Shown here: positions 11,101 through 21,648 of the stretch, piece by piece | How the letters are laid out: every line of letters starts with the position of its first letter | Position numbering within the stretch: the first letter of the stretch is position 1 | NCBI GenBank assembly: GCA_031216915.1 | Contig: CM062290.1 | Coordinates: 167,481,453-167,545,452 of the forward strand | Origin: Pictodentalium vernedei | Lineage: Eukaryota; Mollusca; Scaphopoda; Dentaliida; Dentaliidae | Direction: 5' to 3' | DNA length: 64,000 bases | Program-made: the position numbers and the translations under genes | The notes under the pieces: generated by a model | What the model saw: the letters and a program-made list of their open reading frames with translations, nothing else | What the model was told of the DNA's origin: nothing | Databases searched by the model: none

Positions 11101-11807
11101 GGATGCTGCATACCAAATATCAAAACATTCCGACTTCTGGATCTGAAGAAGAAGATTTTTAAAGAAAATTCCTCATTTTGAACTAAGTTATAATTCGGGC
11201 TACCACAGTGAGCCCAAATATGAACCCAGGGACTGGGCTTGAACAAACTTGAATCTCACCCCCTTAGCATGCTGCATACCCAATATCAAAAGATTCTGCC
11301 TGCTGGATCTTGAGAAGAAGATTTTTTAAGAAATTTGCCTGAAATGCACTAAGTTCAAATTTGTGCTCCTATACTGAGCCCAAATATGAATCCAGGGGGC
11401 CGATTTGAACAAACTTAAATCTAAGTTCGAATTTGGGCTTCTATAGTGAGCCCAATTATGAATCCAGTGGGCCGATTTGAACAAACTTGAATCAGATCCA
11501 CCCCATAATGATGTATACCAAATATCCAATGATTCTGCCCACTGGTTCTGGAGAAGAAGATTTTTTAATATTTTTTCTATAATTCATACAGTGCTGTCAG
11601 AGTTATGCCCCATACAGAGCCCCCAAGGCACGTGGCCATTTCATTTGAACAAACATGAATTGCCATATAGTAATGAACATCCACATCAAGTTTCGTGAAA
11701 ATCGGACCAGTGGTTTCAGAGGAGAAGTCGTTTCAAAAATGTTCACGACGATGACGGTCGGTGACGGACGGCAAGTGATAAGTTAAGCTCCCTTCGGTGA
11801 GCTAAAA
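10222..11807 (+). mobile_element. Family E hairpin-ended tandem-repeat element (about 8 monomers)
   Basis: The head is AACAAGCAGCCCCAAGGGGC with CGCTCACC close behind. The 3' end is AGCTCCCTTCGGTGAGCTAA followed by AAA, a hairpin whose GGTGAGC complements the 5' GCTCACC. Monomers of about 165-195 bp carry GAACTAAGTTATAATTCGGG, a GGGCT...AGCCC inverted pair and GATCTGAAGAAGAAGATTTT. A GACGGTCGGTGACGGACGG tract precedes the end. One monomer has a 35-C run at 11063-11097. Confidence 0.7.
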
Positions 11808-11840
11808 ATGATAAAATCTTCCCATCTCTTAAACTACCAG

Positions 11841-11846
11841 TTTAAT
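11841..11846 (-). terminator. Possible poly(A) signal ATTAAA for exon B
   Basis: Common variant signal ATTAAA on the minus strand, about 87 bp beyond the exon B stop codon. No canonical AATAAA was seen closer. Confidence 0.35.
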
Positions 11847-11932
11847 TAATTGGCTGAAATTGGTAAAGTAATTTGTAAATGTCCAAATAATATTGATGAA
11901 GCAGAAATGCCATATCTCATGTACAATACCAT

Positions 11933-12118
11933 TCATATCATTTTCTTCCTACATATATGACGCTTTAAATAATCTTTTCTGATATAATCTTGGGCACATA
12001 GATCACATTTGTATTTTACTCCTCTGTGGTCTTCATTAATGTGCCGACTGCGATTTCGACCATATGCAAATGATTTCTCACATAAAGGACAGGGATATGC
12101 TCTTCTGTTAGGAGCTAA
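11933..12118 (-). CDS. Exon B: alternative terminal zinc-finger exon, two fingers
   Basis: This terminal coding exon encodes 61 residues and ends in TGA. The CAG acceptor (12119-12121) is preceded by a T-rich tract and the reading frame opens in phase 0, as in exon A. Finger 1 is C10, C13, H26, H31 (C-X2-C-X12-H-X4-H). Finger 2 has C38, C41 and H54, then HICRKKMI and the stop: the only candidate fourth ligand is C56, two residues after the histidine, which is too close for a normal C2H2 or C2HC fold. Finger 2 may therefore be non-canonical or weakened. The RNRSRH and RKDYLKRH helices resemble RDRDRH and RKDNLRRH of exon A. The lack of a start codon and of any partner exon nearby argues for splicing to a distant upstream exon on the right. 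Confidence 0.83.
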   Translation of the reverse strand, partial: LAPNRRAYPCPLCEKSFAYGRNRSRHINEDHRGVKYKCDLCAQDYIRKDYLKRHICRKKMI

Positions 12119-12121
12119 CTG

Positions 12122-12660
12122 CAAAATAAAGAAAAAATAACTTTCTGTAGTTATTTCAGTTGGAAGAATCAGCTTGTAAGACAGATCAGCATTTAAATTT
12201 TAGTCTACAGCTTGTTTGGCAGGTTGTCTTTTTCAACATAACCAAATCATTTTATCCCATAAATGGCCGTTTATTTGAACAATAAAGGCCTTGGATAAAT
12301 TTTTGCTTTATTCACCTAGTAGGGTGATAAATTTTCCCCAAAGGTTTAACACTGAAAGAATTTATTCTCTTAGTAGCGACGGACTTGTTGACCTCTGGCC
12401 TCTACCACATTTGTCTAGCATAATTAATAGTTCGATTGTTGATTTCTTTAAATCTTTTTGAAAGTATCACACAATGCCGGTAGAAAACACCATCCGCTGC
12501 TCATATAATAAAGTATTTTGCAAGTTTAGCTCAAGTTTGTAGGGGAATTATTTTTAGACAGAAATGTATTACTGCGCCTTGTTTATTTTTGCCAACTTTG
12601 CTGGTCGATCGAATTGGACCAATGTGCTCCTCACTTCTCGCTGTGTTTTGTAGCGATTTA
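12122..12660. other. Intron upstream of exon B, no recognised feature
   Basis: Apart from the exon B splice acceptor at its left edge, nothing can be supported. Confidence 0.35.
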
Positions 12661-12667
12661 TAGCACG

Positions 12668-12853
12668 ATTTTGCCTGCGACATATTAAATATAGAATAAA
12701 CGTCTAGTGTTTTCCAAGTAAAAAATTTATTCTACTTGTAGAATTAAGAATGAAATCGACTAGCCAGAGGCTCGTCGGTTTCATTCTTAATCCTACTCGT
12801 AGAATAAATGTTTTACTTGAAAACACTATACGTTTATTCTATATTTAATAAGT
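12668..12853. mobile_element. Palindromic MITE, about 185 bp
   Basis: The arms are near-perfect complements: ATTAAATATAGAATAAACGT on the left and ACGTTTATTCTATATTTAAT on the right (one mismatch near 12829). They continue through AGTGTTTTC..AAGTAAAA and GAATTAAGAATGAAA to a centre near 12760. No coding sequence. Confidence 0.75.
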
Positions 12854-13267
12854 TCAAGTTCCTATCATCGAGACTCCTTTACTCTCTCCTTTACTAATGA
12901 AGGTGTGATATCAATAAGCTCAGGGCAGAAAACTGACAAATGAGTGCTTGATGTATTAACACCTATTTGGAAACATCTTAATTAAATAACCCCGTTAACT
13001 GCATATAACTTCTATACATGAACCATTTACCATACCTGAACCATTTGATGGTGGTATCTTCCATGTCAGTTCAGTGAAAGCAGTTGGAAGAGATCATATT
13101 TATTATTTGGGATAGACGAAGTAATATTTTCAACGTGTAGCCTTCGGGCTGAACATTGAAAATATTGATTGGTCTACCTCACACTTTAACTTAGTAGCCA
13201 TCCTACGTAATGAAGTATGACGTATCATGTTCCTGTGCCGGAAAAAATGGCCTCACGGGTTCAAAAG

Positions 13268-13916
13268 TAGAGCTGAAAAGGTTAAAGGCTTTTCTTGATC
13301 GATTAATCACATGGATTAACCTTGGTTAACCGATTAATCACTTGCCCTAACAGGTAGCTGAATAACTGCCGTACTGTTGATTATTTACAGTATTAACCCT
13401 TTACCCAACATAATGAGCAAAACCAGACAGTAGTAGGCCTATGTGTAAAAATCTCCATTCAAATCTTATGTTTTCAATTTTTGTCTCAAAAACATAGCTT
13501 ATGATCCCTCATTGGAACGAGTTTGTTGAGCTCGTTCAAATGAGGGGTAATAAGCTTTGTTTTTGAGACAAAAATTAAATTTTTTTAGTAATTCAGGAAT
13601 TTATTTTACATGTATCGTTTGCTACCCGCATTGGACAAAGGGTTAAGAATGACTATTTCCAGCTACTGATACAGTATAATGATCATGTAAGTGAGCAAGT
13701 ATGTCAACACGTAACTTGCATGCTTTATTCTGTCTCATATAATGGATGTGAGTTAGTGTGACAGTGTTTGCCTGTTTTGGAGCAAGTTTGTTCCACTGTT
13801 AGACCTATAAAACAGTAGTTCAAAAGTAACGGTTAATCACCGATCAATTATTTTTTTGATCGATCGAGACGTTGATCATTGGTAAATCGATTAATTGGCA
13901 AACCGTTTCAGCTCTA
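13268..13916. mobile_element. hAT-like MITE with 8-bp target duplication and a nested MITE
   Basis: The termini are TAGAGCTGAAAAGG (left) and CCGTTTCAGCTCTA (right), an imperfect terminal inverted repeat. TTCAAAAG occurs immediately outside both ends (13260-13267 and 13917-13924), a perfect 8-bp target duplication of the kind hAT transposases make. GATCGATTAATCAC-type motifs recur inside both ends. A family N palindromic MITE (13388-13655) is inserted in the middle. No transposase. Confidence 0.75.
13388..13655. mobile_element. Family N palindromic MITE
   Basis: The ends are TTAACCCTTTACCCAA and TTGGACAAAGGGTTAA. The central palindrome reads CTCAAAAACATAGCTTATGA and CCCTCATTGGAACGAG, with the complementary half after it. 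The same layout recurs near 36050, 37270, 44395, 50920, 55335, 59660 and 61600. No coding sequence. Confidence 0.75.
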
Positions 13917-13999
13917 TTCAAAAGGTTAAGTACAAATCTGACCTGCCAACTGCATGCAGGCTACTGAGTAAGAACTCCCGTAAAGTGAATAAACATTCT

Positions 14000-14500
14000 T
14001 GTGATCACTCGAAAGAATTACCCTAACACCCACTGAATTCCCAACATTTCTTAACCTACCCTGCCTCAGAGCAATCAGTTCAATCTATTTTATCTTGTTT
14101 TGACAGAACACAATGAGCTCTGTTAAACAGGATATAGAACAAATGCACAGATTATCACTACAATACAGTAAGTTGGGGAAAATGTAAAAATTCATGATGA
14201 CTGGATACTCCTGTTTATTGAATATCTTTCTCTAGCAAAGTGACTATTCAATTAACAAGTTCCAATTGAATATTACATGATGCGTGTTTACATACATGAC
14301 CACTTGTAATCTAAAGCAATGGAATGGCGAATTTTCAAAGCTCTTTCTGTTCTTCAAATCAAGTCTTGATTGTTTTGATTTGCAGTTGCATTCAGTATCT
14401 GGATAACACATAATCCAATTATGATAACATTTTCGCGATGAACCTTGAACAACGGTAAACTGTTGGGCAAGATCCAATGGGCTCTATCTTGTTAGCCTTT
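14000..14500. other. Intronic stretch with diverged repeat R pieces
   Basis: Short phrases around 13925-14250 (ACTCCTGTTTATTGAATAT, AGCAAAGTGACTATTCAATT) resemble parts of the repeat at 46060-46380 and 60355-60700. Nothing else is supported. Confidence 0.3.
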
Positions 14501-14504
14501 TTAT

Positions 14505-14735
14505 TTATTCGTTTATTGGTGTAAAAAGTCATTTGCAGCATCTTATGCAACATCTTGATCGCAACACAGTTATGAAGTCAAGTTTAGCCAATCATTGATA
14601 ACTATGCTGCCCCCTTTATAGGACTTCCATCCAAGCGTTGGTTTCGAGTCCTACTTTACAAGTAAAGAAGAAGGTATTTACTGCAGTGAACAAGAACTTT
14701 TCCACTTCCCGGGGTTATCACGGTGGATTGGATCT
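14505..14735 (-). repeat. SINE-like repeat family C
   Basis: On the minus strand it ends in the tail ACACCAATAAACGAATAAAT, and its body holds a TAAAGTAGGACTC phrase and TGGATGGAAGTCC. It is homologous to the copies near 1765, 35333, 37683, 61950 and 62462. The tail is the same as in family A and B SINEs. Confidence 0.55.
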
Positions 14736-14739
14736 TACT

Positions 14740-15040
14740 GGATAAGCTGAGAATGAAAATCCCATAAATTAAGTACAGAGAACATGCTGATGAGCAGAGA
14801 TAAACAAGTAGCCCTGCTACTAATCTCGACACAGTTCATCCCTGTTCAAAATAAATTAGAAGAATTTGCTCAGGGCTGCACCCAAGAAACGCCATATAAA
14901 TATTCGAATTTTGCATTTTTGTTTTCAAAACATGTCATAAAAACTTAGAAAGAGCTTGATTAATTTGTTCCAAAGAGGGGTAAAAAGAGTGCTGGGAGGT
15001 TATGAAGCTAAGTTGTACATTGAAAGTGCTGTTCACAAGT
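14740..15040. other. Region downstream of exon C, no recognised feature
   Basis: Expected to hold the exon C 3' UTR. No canonical AATAAA was found close to the stop codon. The first candidate signals on the minus strand are in the SINE tail near 14507. Confidence 0.3.
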
Positions 15041-15044
15041 TATG

Positions 15045-15347
15045 TCAGGTAAAAGGCTGACTGGTACCATCTTTATTGTCCATGAAGTGGACAGTGTTAA
15101 CATGTTGTTGAAGTTTATCATAGCGGGTGAAGGTCCAAGTGCACATCCAACATTGGTACTCAAGTTTGTTGTGGCATTTTAGATGGGCCATGTAATAGTC
15201 TCTAATAGGAAAGCATTTGCCACATGTTTCACATTTGTACTTGGCGGTTACATTATGAGTGCTCTGCTTGTGTCTCCACAGTGATGAGCTACTGGTATAA
15301 TCCTTTCCACATTTGCCACACTTGTGCATTCTTCTTGTTTGTCGTTT
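15045..15347 (-). CDS. Exon C: alternative terminal zinc-finger exon, three fingers
   Basis: This terminal coding exon encodes 100 residues and ends in TGA. The acceptor TTTACAG (CAG at 15348-15350) opens the frame in phase 0. The fingers are canonical C2H2: C10, C13, H26, H31; C39, C42, H55, H59; and C66, C69, H82, H87, followed by a 13-residue polar tail. The linkers (NVTAKYK, NKLEYQ) differ from TGEKP, which is typical of divergent C2H2 proteins. The three-finger layout and the final C-X2-C-X12-H-X4-H finger resemble exon D. It is separated from the next intact upstream exon (D) by almost 30 kb of transposon-filled intron. There is no start codon, so it depends on upstream exons outside the window. 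Confidence 0.88.
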   Translation of the reverse strand, partial: KRQTRRMHKCGKCGKDYTSSSSLWRHKQSTHNVTAKYKCETCGKCFPIRDYYMAHLKCHNKLEYQCWMCTWTFTRYDKLQQHVNTVHFMDNKDGTSQPFT

Positions 15348-15359
15348 CTGTAAATACAC

Positions 15360-16250
15360 ACAAATGATGTGAGAATATTACTGGCAAACAAGGATGTTGG
15401 TGTTGTCAGCTGACAATGATTTATGCAAACATTTCAGTAAGCACACTCAACAATGCCAGCCAATTCAGCTGGTGGACAAGAAAGTGTTCATTGATCAACG
15501 GACTGACGTTTCTGAAGAGTTCTACATATAAAGAATGGAAACCGAGGTGTCACCAGGGGGTGGACGAAGGAAGGTGTGACAATCACCAATAATTTTTCCT
15601 ATGGGGACATTTTCGTCTGGATTGGAGTTTTTGATATGGATTAGCTAGTGCAAGTAACCATGTGCTTTCTTATGGGAGCAGATTTACGACTTCGATTTTT
15701 GTCCAACATACAGTAGGTTAGTTGTAATACAAATTAAGGTCTCAAGAGATCCTAGTATGACCAATTTCGAATAGAGTATAGGCTAATTAAATAAGATGGG
15801 AAGCCCATGCATCATGATAACTACATGTACTTATCCACAACAAATTTTCTGTTATCTTAAAACTATAATCGCGACTGGCCTGATATTCCAGGTATATCGG
15901 ATGATGTAGATGGAATATTAAGTCCGTCGGAACTTGATCCATGACAATCGGGTTCACAACTCCCTATCGGTCCTCATCATGAGGCCCATGAATGGATATG
16001 TGGTTTTGTGGCTGAAGAGAAATTTCAGAGAAAAATGAAAAATTACTGGTAATGTCCAATGATGGAGCAATTCTGCCACCCCAAATATTTGAAAAGAACA
16101 TCTGATATAAAAATTTAGAAACTTTCCATAAAGCAAATCCACAATTTGATTTTAGATATTGGTACAACACATTTCATCACAAACCTTGACCTATATTCGA
16201 TTTATGTGAGGTCTTGCATATGTTTGTGTGCGTTAATTTGCTTGTGATCA
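15360..16250. other. Intron upstream of exon C, no recognised feature
   Basis: Low-complexity and unique sequence. Two overlapping minus-strand frames at 15954-16170 show no domain. Confidence 0.3.
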
Positions 16251-17029
16251 AATAGAACTCTGACCACACTGTATTACCGAAATGATGTGTGCTGGTCAAG
16301 ATACGGATCACATCTGGGCATATTTGACAGTGACAAAGCACGTAGGGAACAACAGAAGACACTTTTTGCTATTTTAATTTTCTTCCTGTCACTTTGAGTA
16401 CCCACATTTTATCACCAAAGAAATGGTCTTCACAACGTTATAAATATCATCGCCTTGTGTTTAAAATCTAACTATTAATTGACGTCTGCAAATTGAAGAT
16501 AAATTATTCCAATTTTGATTAAATCACATCTTTGTAATGTTTAACATAAATTTATGAGTCTTTAAATGACATGGCCCTAAGCAGGGATTATCTATGTTAT
16601 TGTCAGTAATAATCCCACTCTAAATTAGTTTTTAAAATGTCAACAAAAATGTGAAATAAGAGCGAAGGGTGTATACTTTTGGAGTAAGAATGTGTACTGG
16701 CATGGAGTACGGATTCCAGCTGGTTGGGAAAATTGGGTGGATACGGATTTTTGCTGAGAAAAAATTTAATTGATCGTTTTTCTCAGTCAATGAATGAACT
16801 TTTCGAGCTAAAATCTCTTTTTGCGATTCAACTTTGATGAATTGCACCCAAGACTCTCAGAGCACTCGATACATCCACAGTGTTTTGCCACAGCACTCAC
16901 ACTGCCACCAACTACTGAGGGCTGGTCAATGCCACCAATGTAACAGATCGAGGCTCGATTTACCATGAGACTAAGAGATCTGGACCAACCAGGCTGGTTG
17001 GAAAATAGCTCTTATACCCCTAACCGCCC

Positions 17030-17130
17030 ATTCACTATAAAACCACTATATATATGTAATTCATTAAAAATTGATGGACTTACATATAGGAAGTCCTTCA
17101 ATTTTTAATGAAATACATATATATAGTAGT
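17030..17130. repeat. Short palindrome around ATTAAAAATTGA
   Basis: ACTATATATATGTA...TCATTAAAAATTGA is mirrored by TCAATTTTTAATGA...TACATATATATAGT, with a GGACTTACATATAGGAAGTCC centre. It is a small hairpin MITE or cruciform. Confidence 0.55.
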
Positions 17131-17318
17131 CGAGTCAGGCTGTTGATGGGCTCATTAAAAGATTCAAATAAAAATTAAAAACTTTGTTGTTACCACTGCC
17201 ATTTGCATTATCTGTCTCATAATCAAATAGTGATTAATTCAATCGCAAAAAAGACAACTTTTATGATTACGGGACTGTATACAAATTCTATAAAAAGTGT
17301 CCTAGCAATTTCTTTTAG

Positions 17319-17354
17319 GGGGGGGGGGGGTGGGGGAGGAAGGGGGGGGGGGGC
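17319..17354 (+). repeat. G-rich tract
   Basis: Two runs of ten or more G separated by TGGGGGAGGAAG. It has G-quadruplex potential. Glycine-rich open frames across it are artefacts. Confidence 0.6.
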
Positions 17355-17399
17355 GAACATGGTACTTGGAAGGCTGTTGTGGGACATTGGGATCTTGTT

Positions 17400-18150
17400 T
17401 GGTCTTAACTAGGACCCTGTGGTCATTATCTCTTTCACCCACTTCCCTTGAGGAAATGTACATTGTAGTTATGACTAAACCCCACATACCCCAAATTGAC
17501 ATTCAGTGTTCCAAGAGCAAATCTCAGGCTTTATAGCATGTATAGTCCTGTATTGGAGACCAATTTGGGGCTCTATGTTATGCACTGGGCCATCAAGTGG
17601 CCTTGTATGGGACATTAGAACAAATGCTAGTCTTATACATCCACACTTACATCTAACTAAAGTTGAACACAGTTGGTTCTGTCACGCATGGGTAGAATTC
17701 ATTTAAACAAACAGTAAACTTTAATCTAGGAGCCTTACTGTACTGACCCAGGACTAAGCTCATAATCGGAAATAAGACAACCTACCAACTTTTCAGATTT
17801 CAGTTTCAGAGTCCCAACCTTGTAAATAAGCCCAGTCCCTGACTTAGGGATTACAAAAATTACGACAGCCAAGCTGATAAATTCTTATAACGAAAAAGAA
17901 CCTCTTACCCAACGCACACGATATAAATGAAAGTGAACTTGACAAACTTGAACTTAGTAAGTTATAAGTGAAATGAAAAAACTGAAGATCATTGGTTCCA
18001 ATGTTATTTGGTGAAATTTAAACATAACAGCATTGTGTGTGCACAACGTCAGAGCAATCCATGCATTTTTAATGTAAACTGTAAGGCTGGCTAAAGGAAG
18101 AATGTTGATACACAAATGCAGTAAGTTCAGAGGTTTTTGTAAACGGCATT
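17400..18150. other. No recognised feature
   Basis: No coding frame, hairpin or window-internal repeat was identified. Confidence 0.3.
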
Positions 18151-18179
18151 TTTTTTTACAGAAATGAATGCTAATCAAT

Positions 18180-19708
18180 AGCTTTTATCTAGATGTCTCG
18201 CCTAATGAAGAGATCAAGTTAGAAAACAATCCTACGATAAATGTGCCCTGTAGGCCATGTCAAAGAAGAATGTTGATGCTTCTGCATTCTCTGCGGGGTA
18301 TATTAATGAATTTCCATAAAAAAAGAAAAAAAATCCATTGCCACAAGCAATGACCTTCTAACTTAGTGCATTTGTGCATTAACATCTTCCTCAGAGGGCA
18401 AATTCATTATCGGGTTGTTTTGAAACTGTGTATGCTTATTCAGGGTGACAAAGATAGGAGCTATTGATTTCCTTTTCATTTCCATCAAAAAGTGTTGCTG
18501 TTAGCAACAATCTTTGAATTTATTGCATTTGTGGAAAAAGTTGCTGCACAAATGTACTAAGTTCAAAGGCTGGTGCTAATGACAATAATTTTTTATGGAG
18601 CTGAAAAATAGCTCACATCTAAAGATCACTCCGAAGTCCGAACACATATACTAAGTTTCAAAGTGATCTGATCATAAATCTGCCCTGTAGGGCATGCCAG
18701 AAGAAAACATAGATGCCTGGCTAAATTAAGTTCGAAGTTTCAAGGTTGCTGCCAACAGCAATGTTTTTTGATGCAAATGTTAGAAAACGGATAGCTCCAA
18801 TCTAGAGGTTGCCCTAAACAAGCATGTCAAGGTTCAAAGCAATCCGATCATAAATGTGCCTAGTAGGGTGTTCCAAAGGGAAAGATCGCTGCCTTGTAGG
18901 GTGTGCCAAAGGGAGATATTGAGGCCTGATTAAATTAAATGACATCTATATGGGTGATATCGATTTTCTTCCATTTCCACAGAAATGGAAGAAAACCGAT
19001 AGTTCCCATATAGTTGTCACCCCAAACAAGCACACCAAGTTTCCAAGCGATCCAATCATAAATGTGCCCTGCAGGGTGTGCCAAAGGGAAATACTGATGC
19101 ATAAATGCACTAACTACATTGAAGGTCATTGCCTGCTGCAACATTTTTTGACTGGAATCGATAGCTCCCATCTAGAGGTAATCACCAAGCATACCAAGTT
19201 TCAAACTGATCTGATCATAAATGTGCCCTGCAGGGCGTGCCAAAGGAATATATTAACGCCTGACTAAACTAAGTTCAATGCCCGTTGCCAGCGGCAACAA
19301 ATTTTGACGGAAATGGAAGAAAATCGATAGCTCCCATCTAGAGGTCACCCCAAACAAGCATACCAGGTTTCAAAGCAATCCTATCATAAATGTACCCTGT
19401 AGGGTGTACCAAAGGGAAAATTGAGGTCTGACTAAACTAAGTTCAAAGAACGTTGCCAGCGGCAACATTTTTTGACCGAAATGGAAGAAATTCGATAGCT
19501 CCCATCTAGAGGTCACCCCAAACAAGCCCATCAAGTTTCAAGTGATCTGATCATAAATGCTACCTGTGCTGTGTGCCAAAAGAAATTGTGGACGTACATA
19601 CATACGTACGTATGTATGTACATACGTACGAACATATGGACGTATGTACGCCGACGGACAAGAAGTGATGGCAATAGCTCAGCTTGACTTTGTCAAATTG
19701 AGCTAAAA
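18180..19708 (+). mobile_element. Family K hairpin-ended tandem-repeat element
   Basis: About nine diverged monomers of roughly 165 bp contain TAGCTCCCATCTAGAGGTCA, TGATCATAAATGTGCCCTG, palindromic GCCCTGCAGGGC variants and GTTGCCAGCGGCAAC. A palindromic ACGTACATACATACGTACGT-type microsatellite (19590-19650) and a GACGGACAAG tract precede the terminal hairpin AGCTTGACTTTGTCAAATTG followed by AGCTAAAA. The 5' end is not sharply defined. No coding capacity. Confidence 0.6.
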
Positions 19709-20274
19709 ATTGTTATTTTAATAACTTGTTTTCAAAGTATGTCAGCAATAATCCGTACTCCACCACAGCAGTGATCCGTATCCACTACATTCTTTTTCAC
19801 CGGCACACATCCATTTCCTATTTTTATACACCCTATATTTAAGAAATATGCCCCATATTGACACATTGTGTTTTTTGAATGACAGATGTGGAGGTGAATG
19901 TTTGCTCCATCTGATTTTGCAAATTTGGTCCTAATTCTTTTTAGATCAATCTATTTCGAGGTCATAAAAGAGAGAATCTGACATCACAGTTGGAACCTAT
20001 TGGACAAAGATTCTGTACGAAATAATTATTCAACACATAATCGCTATAAATTCTTTTATCAGCACCCACCTCGATCCCTTATACACAACCCTGTAAATTT
20101 CGCGCGAATTGTCGTCTGTGAAATAAGTGTAAAGTACAATTTAACTTGACATCATACCTTGGACTTCGGTTGTTTAACCAGAAATTATCCGTACCTTGAC
20201 CAGCACACATCATTTCGGCAATACAGTGTGCTGATGATCGGTCCAAACGAGAGCACTGCCAAGGATGTCAAGTT

Positions 20275-20480
20275 TCTTTGAATAACTAAATTTCCATTTG
20301 TTTTAGCTTAAAAATATAACTTATAATCCTCTCATTAAATCAGCATGCTGAACTCGTTTCAGTAAAAGGTCACAAGTTATCTTTTGGTTGCATTTATACA
20401 GAATGACAATATTTTAATGGTGATTCGAGTGTATAGCAATGGGAGGATTTGGTTATATTAGATAAAGAGTTAAACAGTCA
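20275..20480. mobile_element. Diverged family N palindromic MITE
   Basis: It has an AAAAATATAACTTATAATCC left half, a CTCATTAAATCAGCATGCTG centre with mirrored GAACTCGTTTCAGTAAA, and a right end with AGATAAAGAGTTAAAC. It matches the layout of the better copies at 13388 and 44395. Confidence 0.45.
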
Positions 20481-20599
20481 TTAATTTTTAACCATAATTT
20501 ACGATGAGGTGAAGCCACAAATTTATCACACTGTTATACCTATACTCTATATAAAAAAAGCCGCCTGGCCGCACGTCCCCCGAAAAAGTGTGCAATTTG

Positions 20600-21150
20600 A
20601 GGTGTTTGAAAAAAAATGAATTTTTCGATGTCGAAAAAGGGACATATCTCTGGCAAACAATGTTGGACCAAACTCCGATTTGAACTTGACCTGTGGTTTA
20701 TGGTGATACACCTATATACCAAATTTTATTTGAATCAGTCAACAACAACTAAAGATATCACCGGGAAAACAAAAAAAAAGGAATTTTGGAAGTTGAAAAA
20801 GGGGCATAATTCTGAAAAAAATTGTCGGGACCACACCCAGATTCGAACATGACCTGTATTTTATGTTGATACACCTACATATCAAATTTCATTTGATTTG
20901 GCCAACTATAACTTAAGTTATCGTTGGGAAACCCCCCAAAAAAGAATTTTTGAAGTTGAAAAAGGGGCATAACTCTGGCAAAAATTGTTGGACCACACCC
21001 CGATTCGAACTTTATTGATACACCGGCATACTAAATTTTATATGATTTGGCCAACTGTAACTAAAGTTATCATCGGGAAACCAAAGTGGGATGGACGCAC
21101 GGACAGACGGACACCGACTATTTTAATAGGCCCCTAAACAATTTTTGGGG
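20600..21150 (+). repeat. Tandem repeat element, about 165-bp monomer, 3 copies
   Basis: AAAAGGGGCATAACTCTGGC, GACCACACCC(A/C)GATTCGAAC and TGATACACC(T/G)(A/G)CATA recur at about 20636, 20800 and 20960. It ends in GGACGCACGGACAGACGGAC. The recurring phrase resembles the array at 62985. Confidence 0.6.
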
Positions 21151-21295
21151 GGGACAATCAATTCTGAAGCCAAGGCTTCCTTACAGAGGCCCTCTCCAAC
21201 AGAAAAGGCTACTTTTGAGTTCACAAATGAAAGATTCAGGGCGCAGCAGAATAACATGCACAGCTCATCATAATCAGCACAGCTTTTACGCAGCA

Positions 21296-21648
21296 CATTT
21301 ATTTATTCATTTATGGGTGTTTAAGGTCACATACATCTGCACATTGTCTAATCATGGCCACGACAGTTTTATGGGAGGAGGAAGCAGGAGTACCAGGAGA
21401 GAACCACTGACCAACGGCGAGCAACTGCCAGCTCCCAAACATACCAACTCCACACAAGCAGGGTTAGCATTGGTTGAAGACAAGTGTACAATCGACATGC
21501 AGTACGCCTTAGTACACAGCGTCACCGTGCCCCCACATGGGCAATGGGGTGAAGTGTTTTACCCAAGGACACAACGTGGTTGCCGCAGGTGGGAATTGAA
21601 CCGAGGACCTCTCGGCTTGCAGCATGCACCTCTACTGAGCCACCCCCC
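21296..21648 (-). repeat. tRNA-headed SINE (family A), near full length
   Basis: On the minus strand it has the A box TGGCTCAGTAGA (21631-21642), the B box GGTTCAATTCC (about 21591-21601), the TTGGGTAAAACACTTC-type core, the common body and the ACACCCATAAATGAATAAAT tail near 21300. It is colinear with the copy at 2328. A 194-residue open frame on + is an artefact of this SINE. Confidence 0.78.

Larger units (their letters stand above)
16260..20235. other. Possible large element with mirrored TACGGAT motifs
   Basis: The phrase GTGCTGGTCAAGATACGGAT at about 16288-16307 reappears in reverse complement near 20189-20210, with ATTACCGAAATGATGTGTG beside it on both sides. GGAGTACGGATT (about 16700) and GTGGATACGGAT (about 16737) likewise have complements near 19750 and 19770. 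This suggests long, decayed inverted repeats around the family K array. No transposase was recognised. Confidence 0.3.

Noticed and set aside
16177..16362. Minus-strand frame with CHCQIC and THH, resembling a zinc finger
   Set aside because: The spacing between the Cys pair and the His is 10 instead of 12, there is no second finger, and no pyrimidine-tract acceptor in phase 0 was found.
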